From Knufia peltigerae (Eukaryota; Ascomycota; Eurotiomycetes; Chaetothyriales; Trichomeriaceae), in assembly GCA_030247855.1 (NCBI GenBank), contig JAPDRN010000169.1, forward strand, positions 1-64,000: DNA of 64,000 nt, read 5' to 3'. The stretch's first letter is position 1. Each line of letters starts with the position of its first letter. The notes below the pieces were generated by a model. The model had not been told where the DNA came from. It did not search any database and saw only the letters and a program-made list of their open reading frames with translations. A program made the position numbers and the translations under genes. Positions 1 through 11,748 of this stretch are shown here, piece by piece.

Positions 1-79
1 TCCTTTGGCGGTGGAAATTACTGTAGATCATACTTCGATCTGAAGCGACAGAAAGATTTTTGGTTTGGAAAAAAAAATT

Positions 80-1111
80 TCATCTATCTCGTTGATAATC
101 GGTCATGGCGCCTCCTTGAGGTTTACGGTTCACGTCTGGCGGCTCGAGATCGTATTCTTTATCCGCTGGACGGTCGACCTTGGCCGTGCCGGCGCCGTCG
201 GAGGAAGCGAAATTCACCCGTCGTGTCCCTGCGGCACCGGGCTGCGGTACTGCTCGAAGGTCGTACTCGAACTTGGCCGCGGACTCTTCAACCCACACCT
301 CCATACGCAATTCGCCCGTCTCGAGACGCCGGACCACGTGCGTTTGGGCCGATGACGACGAGGTACCTTCTGCGTCACCTGCACGGCGGTCGCCAGCAGC
401 GGATGCTGTGTCCGTGGCAGTAGCAGTGGAAGGGCGTGTTTCGGCGGCCATCCATCTCCGCTCGTCGGGTTCGAGCATCCCCACGGGTCTGTCGGCGTCG
501 TCCTTGACTTCCATGGCGAGGGTGAAGCTACACTCCGGCGCGTTGAGGCCCTGGGGCAGTGGTTTGAGTTTGCCCGCGGCCGTGCTGATCCGTGCGAGCG
601 TCGCGCGGAAGTTGGCCTCGAGGTCGGCGACGTTGAGTCCCTCGGCGAGTGGTGGCCATTGGTCAGTACCGGTCGTCTCGGGCGGTGACGTCGTCGTCGT
701 GTCGACAAAGGGGGTGTCGCGGTCGATCTTGGCGACGGACGGGATCGAGTGTAGATCGAACGTCCATTTCTCGAGGACGCGGTGGCCCCGACACTCGTAG
801 ATGCACAGGGAGACCCTCTCGACGGTGTTTTTCTCGAGCTGGTCCCGCACGGCGGAGATGGCGTCGTTGATCCACGCGCAGACGGCGGGGTGTCGGTTCT
901 GCCGCACGGCGTAGTTGTACGCCCGCACCGAGAGGAAGCTGATGGGCGGGTAGATGCGGCGGAGGAAGATGATGTGGTGTGTGGCCACGGTCAAAAAGGA
1001 TGAGATGGTTTCAACCAACCCTTTATGGGTGGAGAGAAGACTGGGAGTGGTGGTGGTGGTGGTCGGTTGAATCGATGGCGGTGCGAGTATCGGAGGTGGT
1101 GTTTCTGCCAT
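80..1111 (-). CDS. HORMA-domain protein, Rev7/MAD2B type
   Basis: A single-exon protein of 343 aa. The N-terminal half reads as a HORMA domain of the Rev7/MAD2L2 group, with a helix-rich opening around residues 30-60 (VETISSFLTVATHHIIFLR, then the IYPPISF stretch) followed by the YNYAVRQNRHPAVCAWI region. Rev7 is the accessory subunit of translesion DNA polymerase zeta and acts in the nucleus in damage tolerance. The protein is longer than yeast Rev7 because of a low-complexity insertion (about residues 225-255, rich in T, A, S and D) and a charged C-terminal tail. The start is the first ATG of the frame, directly before a proline-rich leader and a threonine run. Family assignment is from recalled similarity; the polymerase-zeta role is inferred from the family. 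Confidence 0.8.
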   Translation of the reverse strand: MAETPPPILAPPSIQPTTTTTTPSLLSTHKGLVETISSFLTVATHHIIFLRRIYPPISFLSVRAYNYAVRQNRHPAVCAWINDAISAVRDQLEKNTVERVSLCIYECRGHRVLEKWTFDLHSIPSVAKIDRDTPFVDTTTTSPPETTGTDQWPPLAEGLNVADLEANFRATLARISTAAGKLKPLPQGLNAPECSFTLAMEVKDDADRPVGMLEPDERRWMAAETRPSTATATDTASAAGDRRAGDAEGTSSSSAQTHVVRRLETGELRMEVWVEESAAKFEYDLRAVPQPGAAGTRRVNFASSDGAGTAKVDRPADKEYDLEPPDVNRKPQGGAMTDYQRDR

Positions 1112-2161
1112 GTTCGCTTATCATGAAGCATTGATTCGAAGTGTAAGTTGATCAAGGGTCTTGAGTTGTGGTTCTGGTGCTGGTATCATGGTCTGCAGAT
1201 ACCTACCACCGGTGATTGAATATCTGGATTCCACACATCAGGACAGGAGAAACTGAAAGAATCCTACGCTCAGAGCCATTGCAGATTGCTATGATACTTC
1301 GCGTGCTGGTTGAGAGTCGGTGCAACATAGTAAATTAGGCAGTGTTGAATTGGTGTTGTTGCTAACGGGCCAATCATGAACGTCATTATTTTTTATTCCT
1401 ACGTCTCGAAACGCGGGATTGGATGGTTAACGCCTTTACAAGGACCCCCTTAATACTGGCGGTCAACACAACAACATCGAATGCCTCTACATAAGTCCAA
1501 TCGAGGGAGCATCACTTCACCACCTTCACTCAGCCTCGAAAAAATAAACAAAAAGTCCTGCTAGGAAACAAAAAGTTTGGAAGGTCGAACCCCCGGCTCT
1601 GCTGTTACTTATCCCGACTATGACCTTTCACACCTCCCTTTGAAGAAGAGATGCTACAGTAGCCATGGAAACCTGCCAGACTCCCGGTTTTAATCCCACT
1701 AGGCGAAGTTTCCAAGGATAAGCCCAACCTCCAAACCATTAGGACAAAGTCGCTATTCGACGCGGTGAGTCTTTGGTAGTGGGCCATCAAGGCGATACTT
1801 TGTTGAGGGAAAATTCACTTTTATAATATGTAAAGTGTGAATTTCCTGGTGGGATCACTTAGGTGAATATATACTTAGTACTCCGTATGTGCGAGTCAGG
1901 TAGGTATACCGCCCTGCGAACAGGGGACTGTGGCATTGAGATAAGGTCACAGATCATTGGAAGTATACGTAGCACCAACAAGCCAAAAGCATGAGAGAAA
2001 GTAAGGTAAGCATTCATTCAGGCTGCGCTCAAATGTTGGGGGTATCATGCTATCTAGTACTCGACACTTGCTAAACTCACACGCAAACATTGAGCATGTC
2101 CATTCGCCATTCCTATGCAATTCAAAAGTGTTCCTTAGCGAGTGTGATGCAATGTGCGGAT
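1112..2161. other. intergenic region
   Basis: About 1 kb between the Rev7-like gene, whose 5' end faces it, and the 3' end of the ceramidase gene. It should contain the Rev7-like promoter. I see no convincing coding frame, tRNA or repeat. A short TACTCCGTA motif lies near 1879. Confidence 0.5.
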
Positions 2162-3299
2162 TCATTTCGTCTTCTTAGTGTTTCCATTCGCATGACCGTT
2201 CTCCAGGCTACCGTTGATGGCTCCACTGCAATTTTTCTCCTTGCTGGGAGGATCCGAGATCCTGACGACTTCAGGTAGCTGAAAGAATCTGTCCCAGACC
2301 AGGCGGAAATGTTCTTGGTCGCCATTGAGAACGTGTCGCAGATGAATGGCCCAGAGAATGTAAAAATATGCGCCGATCCCGGTCATGAGATGCCACCAGC
2401 CGTGACCCTCAAGGAAGAAGCCCCAGGGCATACCTAGTTCTCGACGCCATTTACGTAGGGTCGAGCAGTACTGGTTGTCCAGGTTCCAGATTCCGAATCC
2501 AGCCAAAAAGATGGATACTCCAAAAACAACAAAAAACCACATGGTTCGGAGTATCTCCATGTCTCTTTTATTCTCATAGTCTTGCTCCTCTTTGGTCATC
2601 ACCGGCAGACCCTTTCTTACTCTTTCTAGACGGTGTCTCTCTTCGGTTTGTCGCAGAGAAGGGCGCAAACTAAACTCCATACTGTACAAGCTCCGTAGAA
2701 CAATAAACAAGGTGAGAAAGGCGTAGACGGTCTGATGGAAGACCGGGTCTTGTAGGTAGTGGTAGTACAAGGTAATCGCAGCGCAGAAGGCGAGGAGAAA
2801 GAGGCCTAGGGCTACTTGGTGGGTTGCTGGGCGGGAATAAGACAAGCTCGCGTAAGCCATCAGGCACGTTGTGTAAATCATGTTTAGTTCGTCGACGAGT
2901 TGCCATGGATCTAAATATCCCAGTCAGCCTTGTCGCATGTTTTACGAGTCGAAGGGTTGGTTACATTTCAACGTTGTGTGGAACATAAAACTTCCGAAGC
3001 CGACGAGGAAGTATCCAAAGTATGCGACCTCGAACACAGTGTCATGGCCTTGATTCCTACAACTCTTGACACCTTTGTATGCAAGGTATATGAACATGAG
3101 ATTCGTTAGGGTATTGATGATCTCGGCGGAATAGTAGGTCGCATAGTAGTCCTATGAGAGGGCTCGTTAGTATCCGGCGTCGCGCACCGTTGGACATCTC
3201 TCGTACCTCTTCACACCATTGTAGAGTCGATGTGACCGGGTCCCAGTAGCCTGGCTGGTCTGGAGGAGGGTAAGGGATTGAGGGTAGCCATGAGGGCAT
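2162..3299 (-). CDS. alkaline ceramidase (YPC1/YDC1 family)
   Basis: Spliced gene, complement(2162..2910, 2965..3151, 3207..3299), giving 342 aa. The introns are 54 and 55 nt; the first-transcribed one has an ATACTAAC branch site. Alkaline ceramidases are multi-pass ER/Golgi membrane enzymes that hydrolyse phytoceramide or dihydroceramide to a free sphingoid base and a fatty acid. Visible family signatures are the WCEEDYYATYYSAEIINTL segment at exon 1/2, the FHTTLKYPWQLVDELNMIYT segment across exon 2/3, and EGHGWWHLMTGIGAY near the C-terminus. The histidines there and in FHTTLK fit the metal-binding set. Several hydrophobic helices are obvious. The tail after about residue 305 is polar and ends in KKTK, resembling a dilysine ER-retrieval signal. 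The join keeps one frame throughout. Confidence 0.9.
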
Positions 3300-4181
3300 T
3301 CTTGCAGCCAGTGTTGGGTCAGCTCAATCGGGTGTTGTGAAGCTTAGAAGTTTGGCATATCGGACAAGAACTGAGAGTACAAGTAGCGAGAGGTGTGCGA
3401 AGCAAGATCTTTTTCAAGACATCCGGATGGTGCGGGTGTGCAGGCGGAAACAGCGTCCAACGCGAATATTCTGCTGACAGTAGGCAATATTGACTTATTA
3501 AATACTAGTGGAGCAGGCTTGCTGTGATTCTTTTTGGCGACGTCAAGGTCGAGTCAAACGAATGTGACGTACGATACTGCGCTCAATATGCATGCATACG
3601 AAATACGTAGTGGCGTTGGCCCATTTCGGGGCCCATTAGGCTGATCGTTTTGACCCGAGGACGGCGTTTTGTGCCTGACACGTGAAGCGCTGAAAGGCTG
3701 GCGGAGGACGAACCGTGCCCGATAGTGGCGGTCCAGCTGCAAAGAAGAACATTGTGACCCTCCGGATTTTGAGGGGCGAGGCACCTCGATCCCGGCTGAA
3801 GACGCAAGTCCGTGTTGTTTTCCAAGAGGTGTACGGAATGCGAGTACTGTAGTCAAGCCTCTTGCTTCCCCCATCTCAAAGCAGGTCAAGGCACGGAGTA
3901 CAAGTTTGACTCAATCTAAGGCTGAGAGGCAGCCTTCTCTACGCCGGTCAGTCTCCATCCCGGCAGGTTCGGCAAAGCATCCTTAAGCAAAGATTGTGCC
4001 GTGCCACCACTGCTCTTATCGCCCACCAAGCCTATCAAGCCTAGCCTGCACTTAACTCCATACCTGACCTGAGGCAACACGTTTTCTTCACACGCATCGG
4101 ACAGACCTCGGTCACTTCAAACAGAGGTTCAAAATCTCAGTTGTTGGTTCATCTCTTTGAGTCGACTTTGGCTCCATCAAG
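3300..4181. promoter_or_regulatory. divergent promoter region, ceramidase and prefoldin genes
   Basis: About 880 bp between two divergently transcribed genes, so it should hold both promoters. Pyrimidine-rich tracts sit just upstream of the prefoldin ATG (about 4085-4175). Short open frames here look like noise. No individual factor site can be assigned. Confidence 0.45.
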
Positions 4182-4652
4182 ATGGCAATCCCCAATGCGG
4201 CTTTGCAAAAGGTGCGGTATTTCAGTTTGTGGCGGCCTCGCAGACGGCTGACGGTGGTACAGCTACTCCAGGAAGTCGAGACTCAAGCAGTTCTCTCCCA
4301 GCAAAAAATCACTCAAACCCAGGCAGAACTGAGTGCCAAACGACGAGATTCACGGTTGAATCTGCTAACTGCCAATGAACTCAAATCGCTATCCAAGGAC
4401 ACAAAGACCTACGAGGGAGTCGGCAAGATGTACGAAGTCGGCCCCGACCTTGATCAACACGATGCTAATTAAATGCTTACCAGGTTCGTCGCCGTGCCCA
4501 TGTCTACCCTCAGCGAACGCCTCGAGTCCGAATCAACTTCTTTGAATAAAGAGATCTCGGATCTGGAAAAGAGATTGCATTATCAAGAGACAACCTACAA
4601 AAATAGCCGGCAACACATTGAAAAGATCTTACAATCGGCAGCTCGTCCTTGA
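4182..4652 (+). CDS. prefoldin subunit 1 (beta-type)
   Basis: Spliced gene, join(4182..4211, 4263..4429, 4484..4652), 121 aa. Prefoldin is the hetero-hexameric jellyfish chaperone that hands nascent actin and tubulin to the CCT chaperonin in the cytosol. The N-terminus (MAIPNAALQK, then LLQEVETQ), the central VGKMFVAVPMSTL hairpin across the second intron and the closing coiled coil match beta-type subunit 1. The first intron is 51 nt with no in-frame stop, so an unspliced reading frame exists but breaks the family pattern. The second intron (54 nt, GCTAAT branch) contains a stop and must be removed. The length is normal for the family. Confidence 0.9.
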
Positions 4653-5667
4653 AATCACCTTTCGAATCTCCGTGATTGTCCTACCCAGCACGCGACCGGT
4701 TTGTTCTCACCGGAGCTGAAGACACCATCCTATGGTCACACGAACACACACGCAAACAGCATGTCAGTCGACTTGGCAGTTTCGGCAACCTATGTTCCAA
4801 AAATACCGTTATCAATCTATAATGGCAGCGAGAAAGACTTTTGTACTGCACCAAAGCCCAGTGTCTGTTGATCTAGATCGCTGTACAACACACTCCATAC
4901 ATATTAGGTGTAATGGCCAATATGTGGTGGGTCAGAAGTGCATGGAAGAAGCTTTGAAACTCATGCCACATGAGCTTTTACACGTCGTCTAAAACTACGC
5001 GAGATAGGTTATCCACCTAAGCGGAACGAGAGTACCCCGTACTACAAAACACGAGAGCCAGAGAATAGTTCTACGAACGCGGTCTGCCATGAAGCCCAAG
5101 GCCACGGAGGCCAGGCGAGGAATGGACACCCCAAGGATCACGAATTGTAGAGCGCCTAGCACTGAGCACACGGCCATTTCATGGCTCTTACCGTGTGGTC
5201 AACTTCGTTCTCAATTTATGCCAATACGTTTGGGGTAATTGAGTTGGTATCACTTCACGTACATCGATTCGCCCTATGTCGTGTTCTCTCTGGCATTAAC
5301 TTGTACCTCCTACCTGTCGAGGGACCTACCTTGTCTCGTGACTTGTAGTATCCCAGGAAGCGATCCATGACCAGTTTCTTGTGGCATTTTATAACAACGC
5401 TACGAAGACTTCGAGCCGATCTTGCCAGAAGCTAATTCAACTTTGAACGATACAATCAACTTCCAGGAGACGCAACGTTGCGTGATCTAGATACATGTAG
5501 CTACAAAGCCCAGAAGGACTCCAGAAAATCGAGCTGACATGGGATTGCTCTAAGCAACTAAGCCTGTGGCTCATTGATTCATTGATCCATGTCGCGGACA
5601 AGGCTCAGAATTGAAAAAGAATTTTTTTCCATATCCCGAAACCAGCTTGTGCCAGTGACTACTCGAC
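4653..5667. other. intergenic region
   Basis: About 1 kb between the 3' ends of convergent genes (prefoldin and the C2H2 regulator). The short open frames have no recognisable similarity or composition and were not annotated. No repeat or RNA gene was seen. Confidence 0.4.
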
Positions 5668-8163
5668 TTACGAACCCAGACCGAGAGAAGTCCAATGGAG
5701 CAAGACGTGTCGCATCTCTTCGGCTATTCCCCACTGCGCGGACATTGTGCGTAGGGTGGTTTGGAGTTGGTACAAGGAAAGTCGCAGGTTGAGCCTCCGA
5801 CAACCCGAGGGAAGAAGCTTCCCCTGGAAGAATGCTCTACATTCCCTGACTTGCAAAGAGTTGTCACCATGTGCGTAGTCGTCATCCCAATCGGCGACCA
5901 GGTTCCAGTTGACACATCGGGGCACAGCAACGTCGTGCTGATCCACGGTGCAGAATGTGCAGTAGATTGTCCCTGCCGCGAGCACGGCGGCTAGCGTGCC
6001 GGCGCCATATGCGCGGCCAATCGACAGACGCTGGGCGATATCTTGGATGGCTATGCCATGTAGCAGAGCTTTTCGTCCCTCCGTGGACTTTGTCCAGCTT
6101 CTGAGATGATCGGTGTTTTTCCAAGTATCCATTCCAGAAGTAAATATGTTTTGGGGGAAGTCTCTGTGCCTGCAGAGCTCTCTCTGAAGACGAGAGGTGT
6201 CTATGATGTGATCCAGACAAAGTGCGTGCCAACGGAGATAGATTTCCAACGTGTCAACTCCAGGATCCAGACCGTTCTGCAGCGCGTTGCGGGTGCGTAT
6301 CAAAGCGCGCTGGATCTGCTTCTTGGATGGCAGTCCGACACCCTGCCCGGACGCCAAATTTGACTCCGTAATGACAGCCTGCAGTCCTTCTAGAAGCACA
6401 AATATAGAAAACAGAGAATCAACCGGCATCTTGAGAGGCCCATCGCCGAAAATGGAGAGGTATACATTGCGGAAGGATGGTTGCTGAGTCCAGTGCTGCC
6501 GCATTTGGGTAATCCAGTCATCTACCGTTCTTGCCTCGAAAATGGCGTCCACTGCGGTGAGAGGCAATGGATTCAGAACATGTTTCCCTACCGGGAAGCC
6601 TCCGGAATAACGTGCCAGGTGAGCATCGATGATGAACAATCCGTGCACAGCTCGGCGCCGGCATTCGAGAGCTGCCCATGTCTTCCACTTCTCAAGTTTA
6701 GTTTGAAGAGGGTCCGAGACATCTGGTAGATCTTGCAAGCGATATTCCTCGACCTCAAACATGCCTAGCCGTCGAGCCCAAGAGAAGGGCCAGCTGTGGA
6801 CTGTTTGGGACACTTGTCTTAGCCTAGCAGACTAAAGGGTTCAGGTCAGCAGGCTGGAATCATTTTCTATCCGAATGGAAAATGCACACCTTGGATAACA
6901 TGGCGTACAACTGGCCCAAGGCAGCACAAGTTACGATTTGGCATTTCGAAATTAGCTCCCCTGAAGAGTGTTCGTACACATGATGCCACTTGCACGGCCA
7001 TTAGCTGTCAGGTGCCTGCGAGAGGGAAAAATATTGCGCCTACCCTAGTCGACGCGGCGACATATGCAACCTCCCATAGCAGCTCCCCCTAGATCTATCA
7101 GCACGAGATCTATAATTCAACTGTCTGTCTAGAGCCGATGCTTACTTGAGATACGGCGTCTGCAGATCCGATGAACAGAGATCCGATCGCGACCATATTC
7201 AACAAAACGAAAGGGCTGGTGTTCTTCATCGCCCACGTTGGTTCGTGAATGATTGGGAAGGAAGGATAGAATTGAGAAAAAAACAGTGACAGACAAGTAT
7301 CGAAAAAGGAGCAGGTGATGCCTTTTTGTCTAATTTGACTTTTGTAACTGGCGGTCTTGTGTCCGCATGGTCTGTCAGATGATATCAATCAATCCCTGTG
7401 GACTGTACTCACCGCATCTTCGATCAGAGCATCCAACTGCACGAGGGCTTGCGGGCTGCTGTTGTCGGCTGGAACGCCCTCGGCATCAGCAATATTTCGG
7501 TTGCTGTTAAGCAGTGGGTGAGGCATATTGTCCAGCCCCATGCTCGGGGTGTTCGATATCGACCAGCCCAGCGGTGAGGGAAACAAGTATTGTAACATGT
7601 CTTCTGTTTCATCGAACGGCATTGCGCGTGTTGGTTCCTGGTCGGGGTAGTCAAACGAGAGAGACGCAGAATTGAGGGAGCAGATATTGTCGTGTGCTAA
7701 CGTCGACCATGTAGCACCATTGGTCCCCAATGCGTCAAGATCAGTCTGGTTGCCCCATTCTGCAACCACTTTGTTCCCAGTGACATCGAAAAGAGGGGTA
7801 TCGAGGACTTGATGGGCCACTGAGTCGCCATCCGCTTGGAATTCGCCATGCTGGTACGTTTTTCGGTGTCGATTGAGGGTGTCTAAACGGGCAAATGATC
7901 TCTTGCAGCCCTCACAGTTGAAAGGTCTCTCCCCGGTGTCTGCAAAATTCCGTCAGATTGGCTACAAAAAGGCCCATCACGTACGGGTCCGCTCATGTCG
8001 CTGAGTGATCGTTAGTAGTGGCGAAACAAGACAAGCGAAAGAATGCATGATGTACCAGGAGATGTTCATATTTGGAGAACTCTTTGCGACAAAACCTGCA
8101 CCGTCGCCTCATCCGGCTCCAGTCGCGGGCCGCTGAAGAACCCTCAAGCTCATCTGCATTCAT
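5668..8163 (-). CDS. C2H2 zinc-finger / Fungal_trans transcription factor
   Basis: Seven exons, complement(5668..6831, 6890..6988, 7044..7088, 7146..7355, 7413..7939, 7985..8000, 8056..8163), about 722 aa. Two C2H2 fingers lie near the N-terminus: CRFCRKEFSKYEHLLRHERTH, assembled across two introns and a 16-nt exon, then CEGCKRSFARLDTLNRHRK. The TGERPF linker joins them. A low-complexity linker follows, then the Fungal_trans regulatory domain, opening near FYPSFPIIHEPTW and continuing through GQLYAMLSK and HSWPFSWARRLGM. This is a nuclear DNA-binding regulator of the two-finger C2H2 class common in filamentous fungi. It lies next to the SDR/monooxygenase cluster and could regulate it, which is inference. 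The intron ends at 7356 and 6989 use AAG acceptors and are the least certain joins. Confidence 0.85.
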
Positions 8164-8955
8164 CAACGCGTGAAACAGGCCACAAACACCATGGTTGGCT
8201 TTATCGGTTATATGCGCCCGTCATTATACATTCGAGAGTACTGGTCATGGGGGATACGCTATCGCTGGAGTAATTGGGGACGAAAGAAGGTCGAAGCTTA
8301 GACGGGCCGGGATGGCCAAGTGAAGAAGGGCAAGGTTGTCGGAATTGAGTTTGGTTCTCCACGGTTACGGAGTATACTTCGCCCAGCTGATCTGACTGCA
8401 GCCGTATACAACGACCTCGAGTGCAGTGCAAATAGTTCGTAGCCTTTCTTTTCGCCTGTCCTGATTCAACAAATAACTTGATCTCAATAATCTCCATATG
8501 CTTAGATGCATTCGTGTGCCGAAGGCTCTACCTGCGAGAGTGGGTGTCCGAGGATCAAAGGTCCACTGACATGTCCCCGGTTTTGCCCCGGGGCTCCGCT
8601 TTGATCGACCTGCCCGAGGCTGTGGTGGCCAACGCGGCGTTCTCGCACTTGGTCTCCAACCTATCCTTCCCCGCCATCCCCTGACGACAAGTTTCTCCCC
8701 AGGGCCAAGCCGCTGCCGAGATTGCTGGTGGTCAAGTTAGACGAAGAGAGCCTCAGCAGTGCGACAGTGCATGGACCGCGAGAATGCGAGATTTGACTCG
8801 ACAGGAGGCTCCCCTTCCAGAACCAGGATTGTGGGGATTTTTTTGCTGGTCTAAGCACTAGCTCTAGAATCCATCATTCAGTCCTCGATATGCTTCGAGC
8901 ATCTTCACCACGAGCACGACAAGAACCCCCTCCCCCGCTTCCCCCCCCAGCAAGA
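8164..8955. promoter_or_regulatory. intergenic region upstream of the C2H2 regulator
   Basis: About 790 bp covering the presumed promoter of the C2H2 factor and the 3' flank of the SDR gene. C-rich tracts occur near 8925-8948. No convincing gene was seen. Confidence 0.4.
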
Positions 8956-9850
8956 CTATGCTGTCCAGCCTCCGTCTACCGTCCATGCTGCACCTGTCAC
9001 GTACGATGCTCGGTCACTTAGAAGGAATGCAACGATGTTGGCAACCTCATCTGCGGTTCCTGCCCTTCCCAAAACTCGTGTTGACGGGGAGGCAGCGCCT
9101 TGTGTGATCCTCCTGATTTCATCAGACATGGCCGTTGCAATTGTCCCTGGTGCCACCGCATTCACTCTGATCCCTCTATGCCCAACATCTCTGGCAGCGG
9201 CTTTTGTCAAGCCCATAACCGCGTGTTTACTGGCCGCATAGATACCACTTTTATCGACGCCACGGAGTCCGGCGACGCTGGATGCGTTGACCTTCAATGG
9301 ATCGGTGACCAGTCAGTAAAAGATTCCACAAATTTCTGTCTTTCTCCAGTTCGATCCGGATTATTTCCGACGATGAGTACCTACGATTGAGCCCCCATCC
9401 CGCATATTGTTTAATTGCTCCCTCATGCAAAAGAAGACACCACTAGCGTTGACATCCATGATTGCATGCCAGTCCTCGTCCGAAGTGTCGCAGAGAGAAC
9501 CCAACCGGATGATTCCAGCGAAATTGCCCGCCCCGTGTAGTTGGCCCAGTCGGTCGACCGTCTGTTGGATCCAGTCTTTGACTTCGTTGCTTTTGCTTAC
9601 ATTGACTACCGTAGCAATGTGACCTTCACCTTCCAGAGATTTCAGCGCAGCTTGAAGCGCGTTTTCCTGTACGTCGGAAATAGAAAGAATGGCGCCCTGG
9701 CTAGCCAGAAGTCTTGCAGTCGCCAGACCAATACCCGAGGCGGCTCCTGTCACAGCGAACTTGTTGGTATGTGGTAAGTATCATTCTTCCTAGACCTGGT
9801 CATTTGTGGAGTGGGAAGATACATACAACTCTACCCTCCAAGCCTGTCAT
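8956..9850 (-). CDS. short-chain dehydrogenase/reductase (SDR)
   Basis: Spliced gene, complement(8956..9291, 9385..9759, 9827..9850), 244 aa, the usual size of a classical SDR. The first coding exon is only 24 nt, restoring MTGLEGRVFAVTGAASGIG. The cofactor motif TGAASGIG (about residues 12-19), the NFAG stretch, and the catalytic triad S138-Y151-K155 (IYAASK) are all present, as is the C-terminal VDGGWTA typical of FabG-like enzymes. It should be a soluble NAD(P)-dependent oxidoreductase of an alcohol or ketone substrate; the substrate is unknown. It is divergently arranged with the second SDR across about 710 bp carrying repeated CCGCAAT motifs, suggesting co-regulation with the cluster to its right. 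Confidence 0.88.
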
Positions 9851-10560
9851 CGTTACCTGTCCGAGAGCTCAGTCGTGGTGTGTACCGGCTTGTGTTAACA
9901 TCCAATGTGCGAGGTGACTGGGTTTTCACTACTTTCGTTATTGTTGGAGGTCCACTGCTGATGGATACGTTGACAAAGTGAGAGCACAAAGGTCGTCAAC
10001 GGCCTCGGTCATCACCACAAATTACGCATAAAATTTGCGGAGCATGTCCTAAATCTAACCTTGAGTATCAGGCCTGGGCTTTAGAAGCTATGGGGTGAAT
10101 GCTTGTCTTGGGCGTGCCGCAATCGGCTACCAGGTACGTCTCAACCGACCACGAATGGTGCCGTAATTGCGGTACCCTTCACTCCCGCAGTCCCGACTCT
10201 CACGCCGCAATCCTAACAGTGGCCGGATCCTTCCCTCTTTCTGTAGGCGTGGATAGCCAGTTGTTCCGGCGAGAAAAAGCCTTTCTTCGAATTGATTGAA
10301 CATAAGGGACAAGTTAGGCCCCGCCAATAAGAAACTAATAAGCTTTATTCATGTCCATCCTCTATGGCGTAGTAGATGGGAGTGCATTCAATGTCGAGAT
10401 AAGACAGGTAGACACCCAATAAAGAGCCTTGTTACTGCCTTACTGAACAGACTCTTAGGTTGCGTTGGATAAGGGAAAATTCTCACTTGAGCAAGAGATC
10501 AATCGTTGTCTTCCATCACCATCAAGAGCTCTATGCACGACCATTTCATCAAAATCCACT
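9851..10560. promoter_or_regulatory. divergent promoter with repeated CCGCAAT motifs
   Basis: About 710 bp between two divergent SDR genes. CCGCAAT occurs at 10117-10126 (CCGCAATCGG), on the minus strand at 10161-10172 (CCGTAATTGCGG read on plus) and at 10205-10213. Two copies form CCG-N-CGG inverted half-sites of the type bound by Zn2Cys6 factors. The same core recurs upstream of the MFS gene and between the amidohydrolase and monooxygenase genes. The motif is seen directly; the regulatory role is inferred. Confidence 0.5.
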
Positions 10561-11472
10561 ATGAAGACAGCCATCATCACAGGAGCATCGTCTGGTATCG
10601 GGCTCGCTCTTACCCGTCATCTTCTCACACTCAAAAGTCCACGCTGGCGCGTGATTATGGCCGCACGACATCCTCCACATGAAGCCCTGGACATCGACCC
10701 GGTCCGGACGTTGTTCGTTCCAACGGACGTTTCCTCATGGACAGACATGACGGCTCTGTTCGAGACAGCATGGGCCTGGACTGAGATAGCAACAGATTCT
10801 GCGACAGAGAGCAACAGGATTGACTTTATTGCCGCCAATGCCGGGACCGACGACAAGGAGTCAATCTATGCTCCGATGAACCTTGACGTCGGTCCAGAAA
10901 AACCTGACCTCACATGTGTCGAGGTCAATTTTCTGAGCGTGTTCTATGCGCTGAAGCTTTTCGTATACTATGCTCGCAAGACAAGAGCGTCCATGATTGA
11001 CGCATCCGACTTCAACCCCAAAATGGTCATCACAGGGAGCTGTGTTGGACAATATCCGTTCGTCGTCGCGCCACAATACTGTGCAGCTAAGCATGGAGTC
11101 GTCGGACTAACACGCTCCGTGGGTCGCAAGCTGCTGGATGACGACAACGTGGCTGTCAACTGCGTGATGCCAGGATTCGTGCCCACCGGGTTGGCGTCTC
11201 CAGAACTTCTTGCCGCATGGCCTCGGGAGCATCAGACGTCAATGGACGCCGTGATCAGAGCATTCATGGAGTTAATCGACGACAAAGGCCTAGTCAAACA
11301 AGATGGGTTGAGTAATGGAACGTCGGGAGTCATCAAGACCGCTCACACGGTCGAAGTGGTTGGCCACGATCTATTCTATCGCACGGAAGTGGAAAGTGCA
11401 AATGAGAGCATGGCATTCTTGAGAGCCCAGGCAGAGCCAGGTGGGCTTTGGCAATCTATGTATCGAGAATAG
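10561..11472 (+). CDS. short-chain dehydrogenase/reductase, prostaglandin-dehydrogenase-like
   Basis: Uninterrupted 303-aa frame starting MKTAIITGASSGIG. An upstream in-frame ATG at 10465 would add 32 residues, but the Rossmann fold normally begins at the chosen start. The cofactor motif TGASSGIG is at residues 7-14, NAG at 93-95, and the catalytic S160, Y173 and K177 (YCAAK) are in place. The longer C-terminal region resembles 15-hydroxyprostaglandin-dehydrogenase-like fungal SDRs. The product is presumably a soluble NAD(P)-dependent oxidoreductase of unknown substrate. It converges with the MFS gene, with only about 275 bp between their 3' ends, and shares a divergent promoter with the other SDR. 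Confidence 0.85.
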   Translation: MKTAIITGASSGIGLALTRHLLTLKSPRWRVIMAARHPPHEALDIDPVRTLFVPTDVSSWTDMTALFETAWAWTEIATDSATESNRIDFIAANAGTDDKESIYAPMNLDVGPEKPDLTCVEVNFLSVFYALKLFVYYARKTRASMIDASDFNPKMVITGSCVGQYPFVVAPQYCAAKHGVVGLTRSVGRKLLDDDNVAVNCVMPGFVPTGLASPELLAAWPREHQTSMDAVIRAFMELIDDKGLVKQDGLSNGTSGVIKTAHTVEVVGHDLFYRTEVESANESMAFLRAQAEPGGLWQSMYRE

Positions 11473-11748
11473 GACACGGATTGGATACTGCCAGGGCAGG
11501 AACGGTTAGAGTTGACAGCTTTCATAGAGAGGACGCTGTGTCCGGTGCACTACACAATCGATGAGTTTTACTAACCAACGTGCATCCATTGCAAGACAAA
11601 CTAATTCAATCCCCCGGACTCAACTATTTTCGTCAACTTCAGCACTATCTTGTCATCTTTTCGAGAGAAAGAGAATTTTTCTCTGCGAACCTCCTCGAGA
11701 AAGCAGTCGCAATCTAGCCTCTTCAATTCCAACCTCAATATCGAAATT

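Noticed and set aside
180..800. Long plus-strand open frame opposite the Rev7-like gene
   Set aside because: It is the antisense of a GC-rich coding region; composition is arginine/serine-rich noise and no domain is recognisable.
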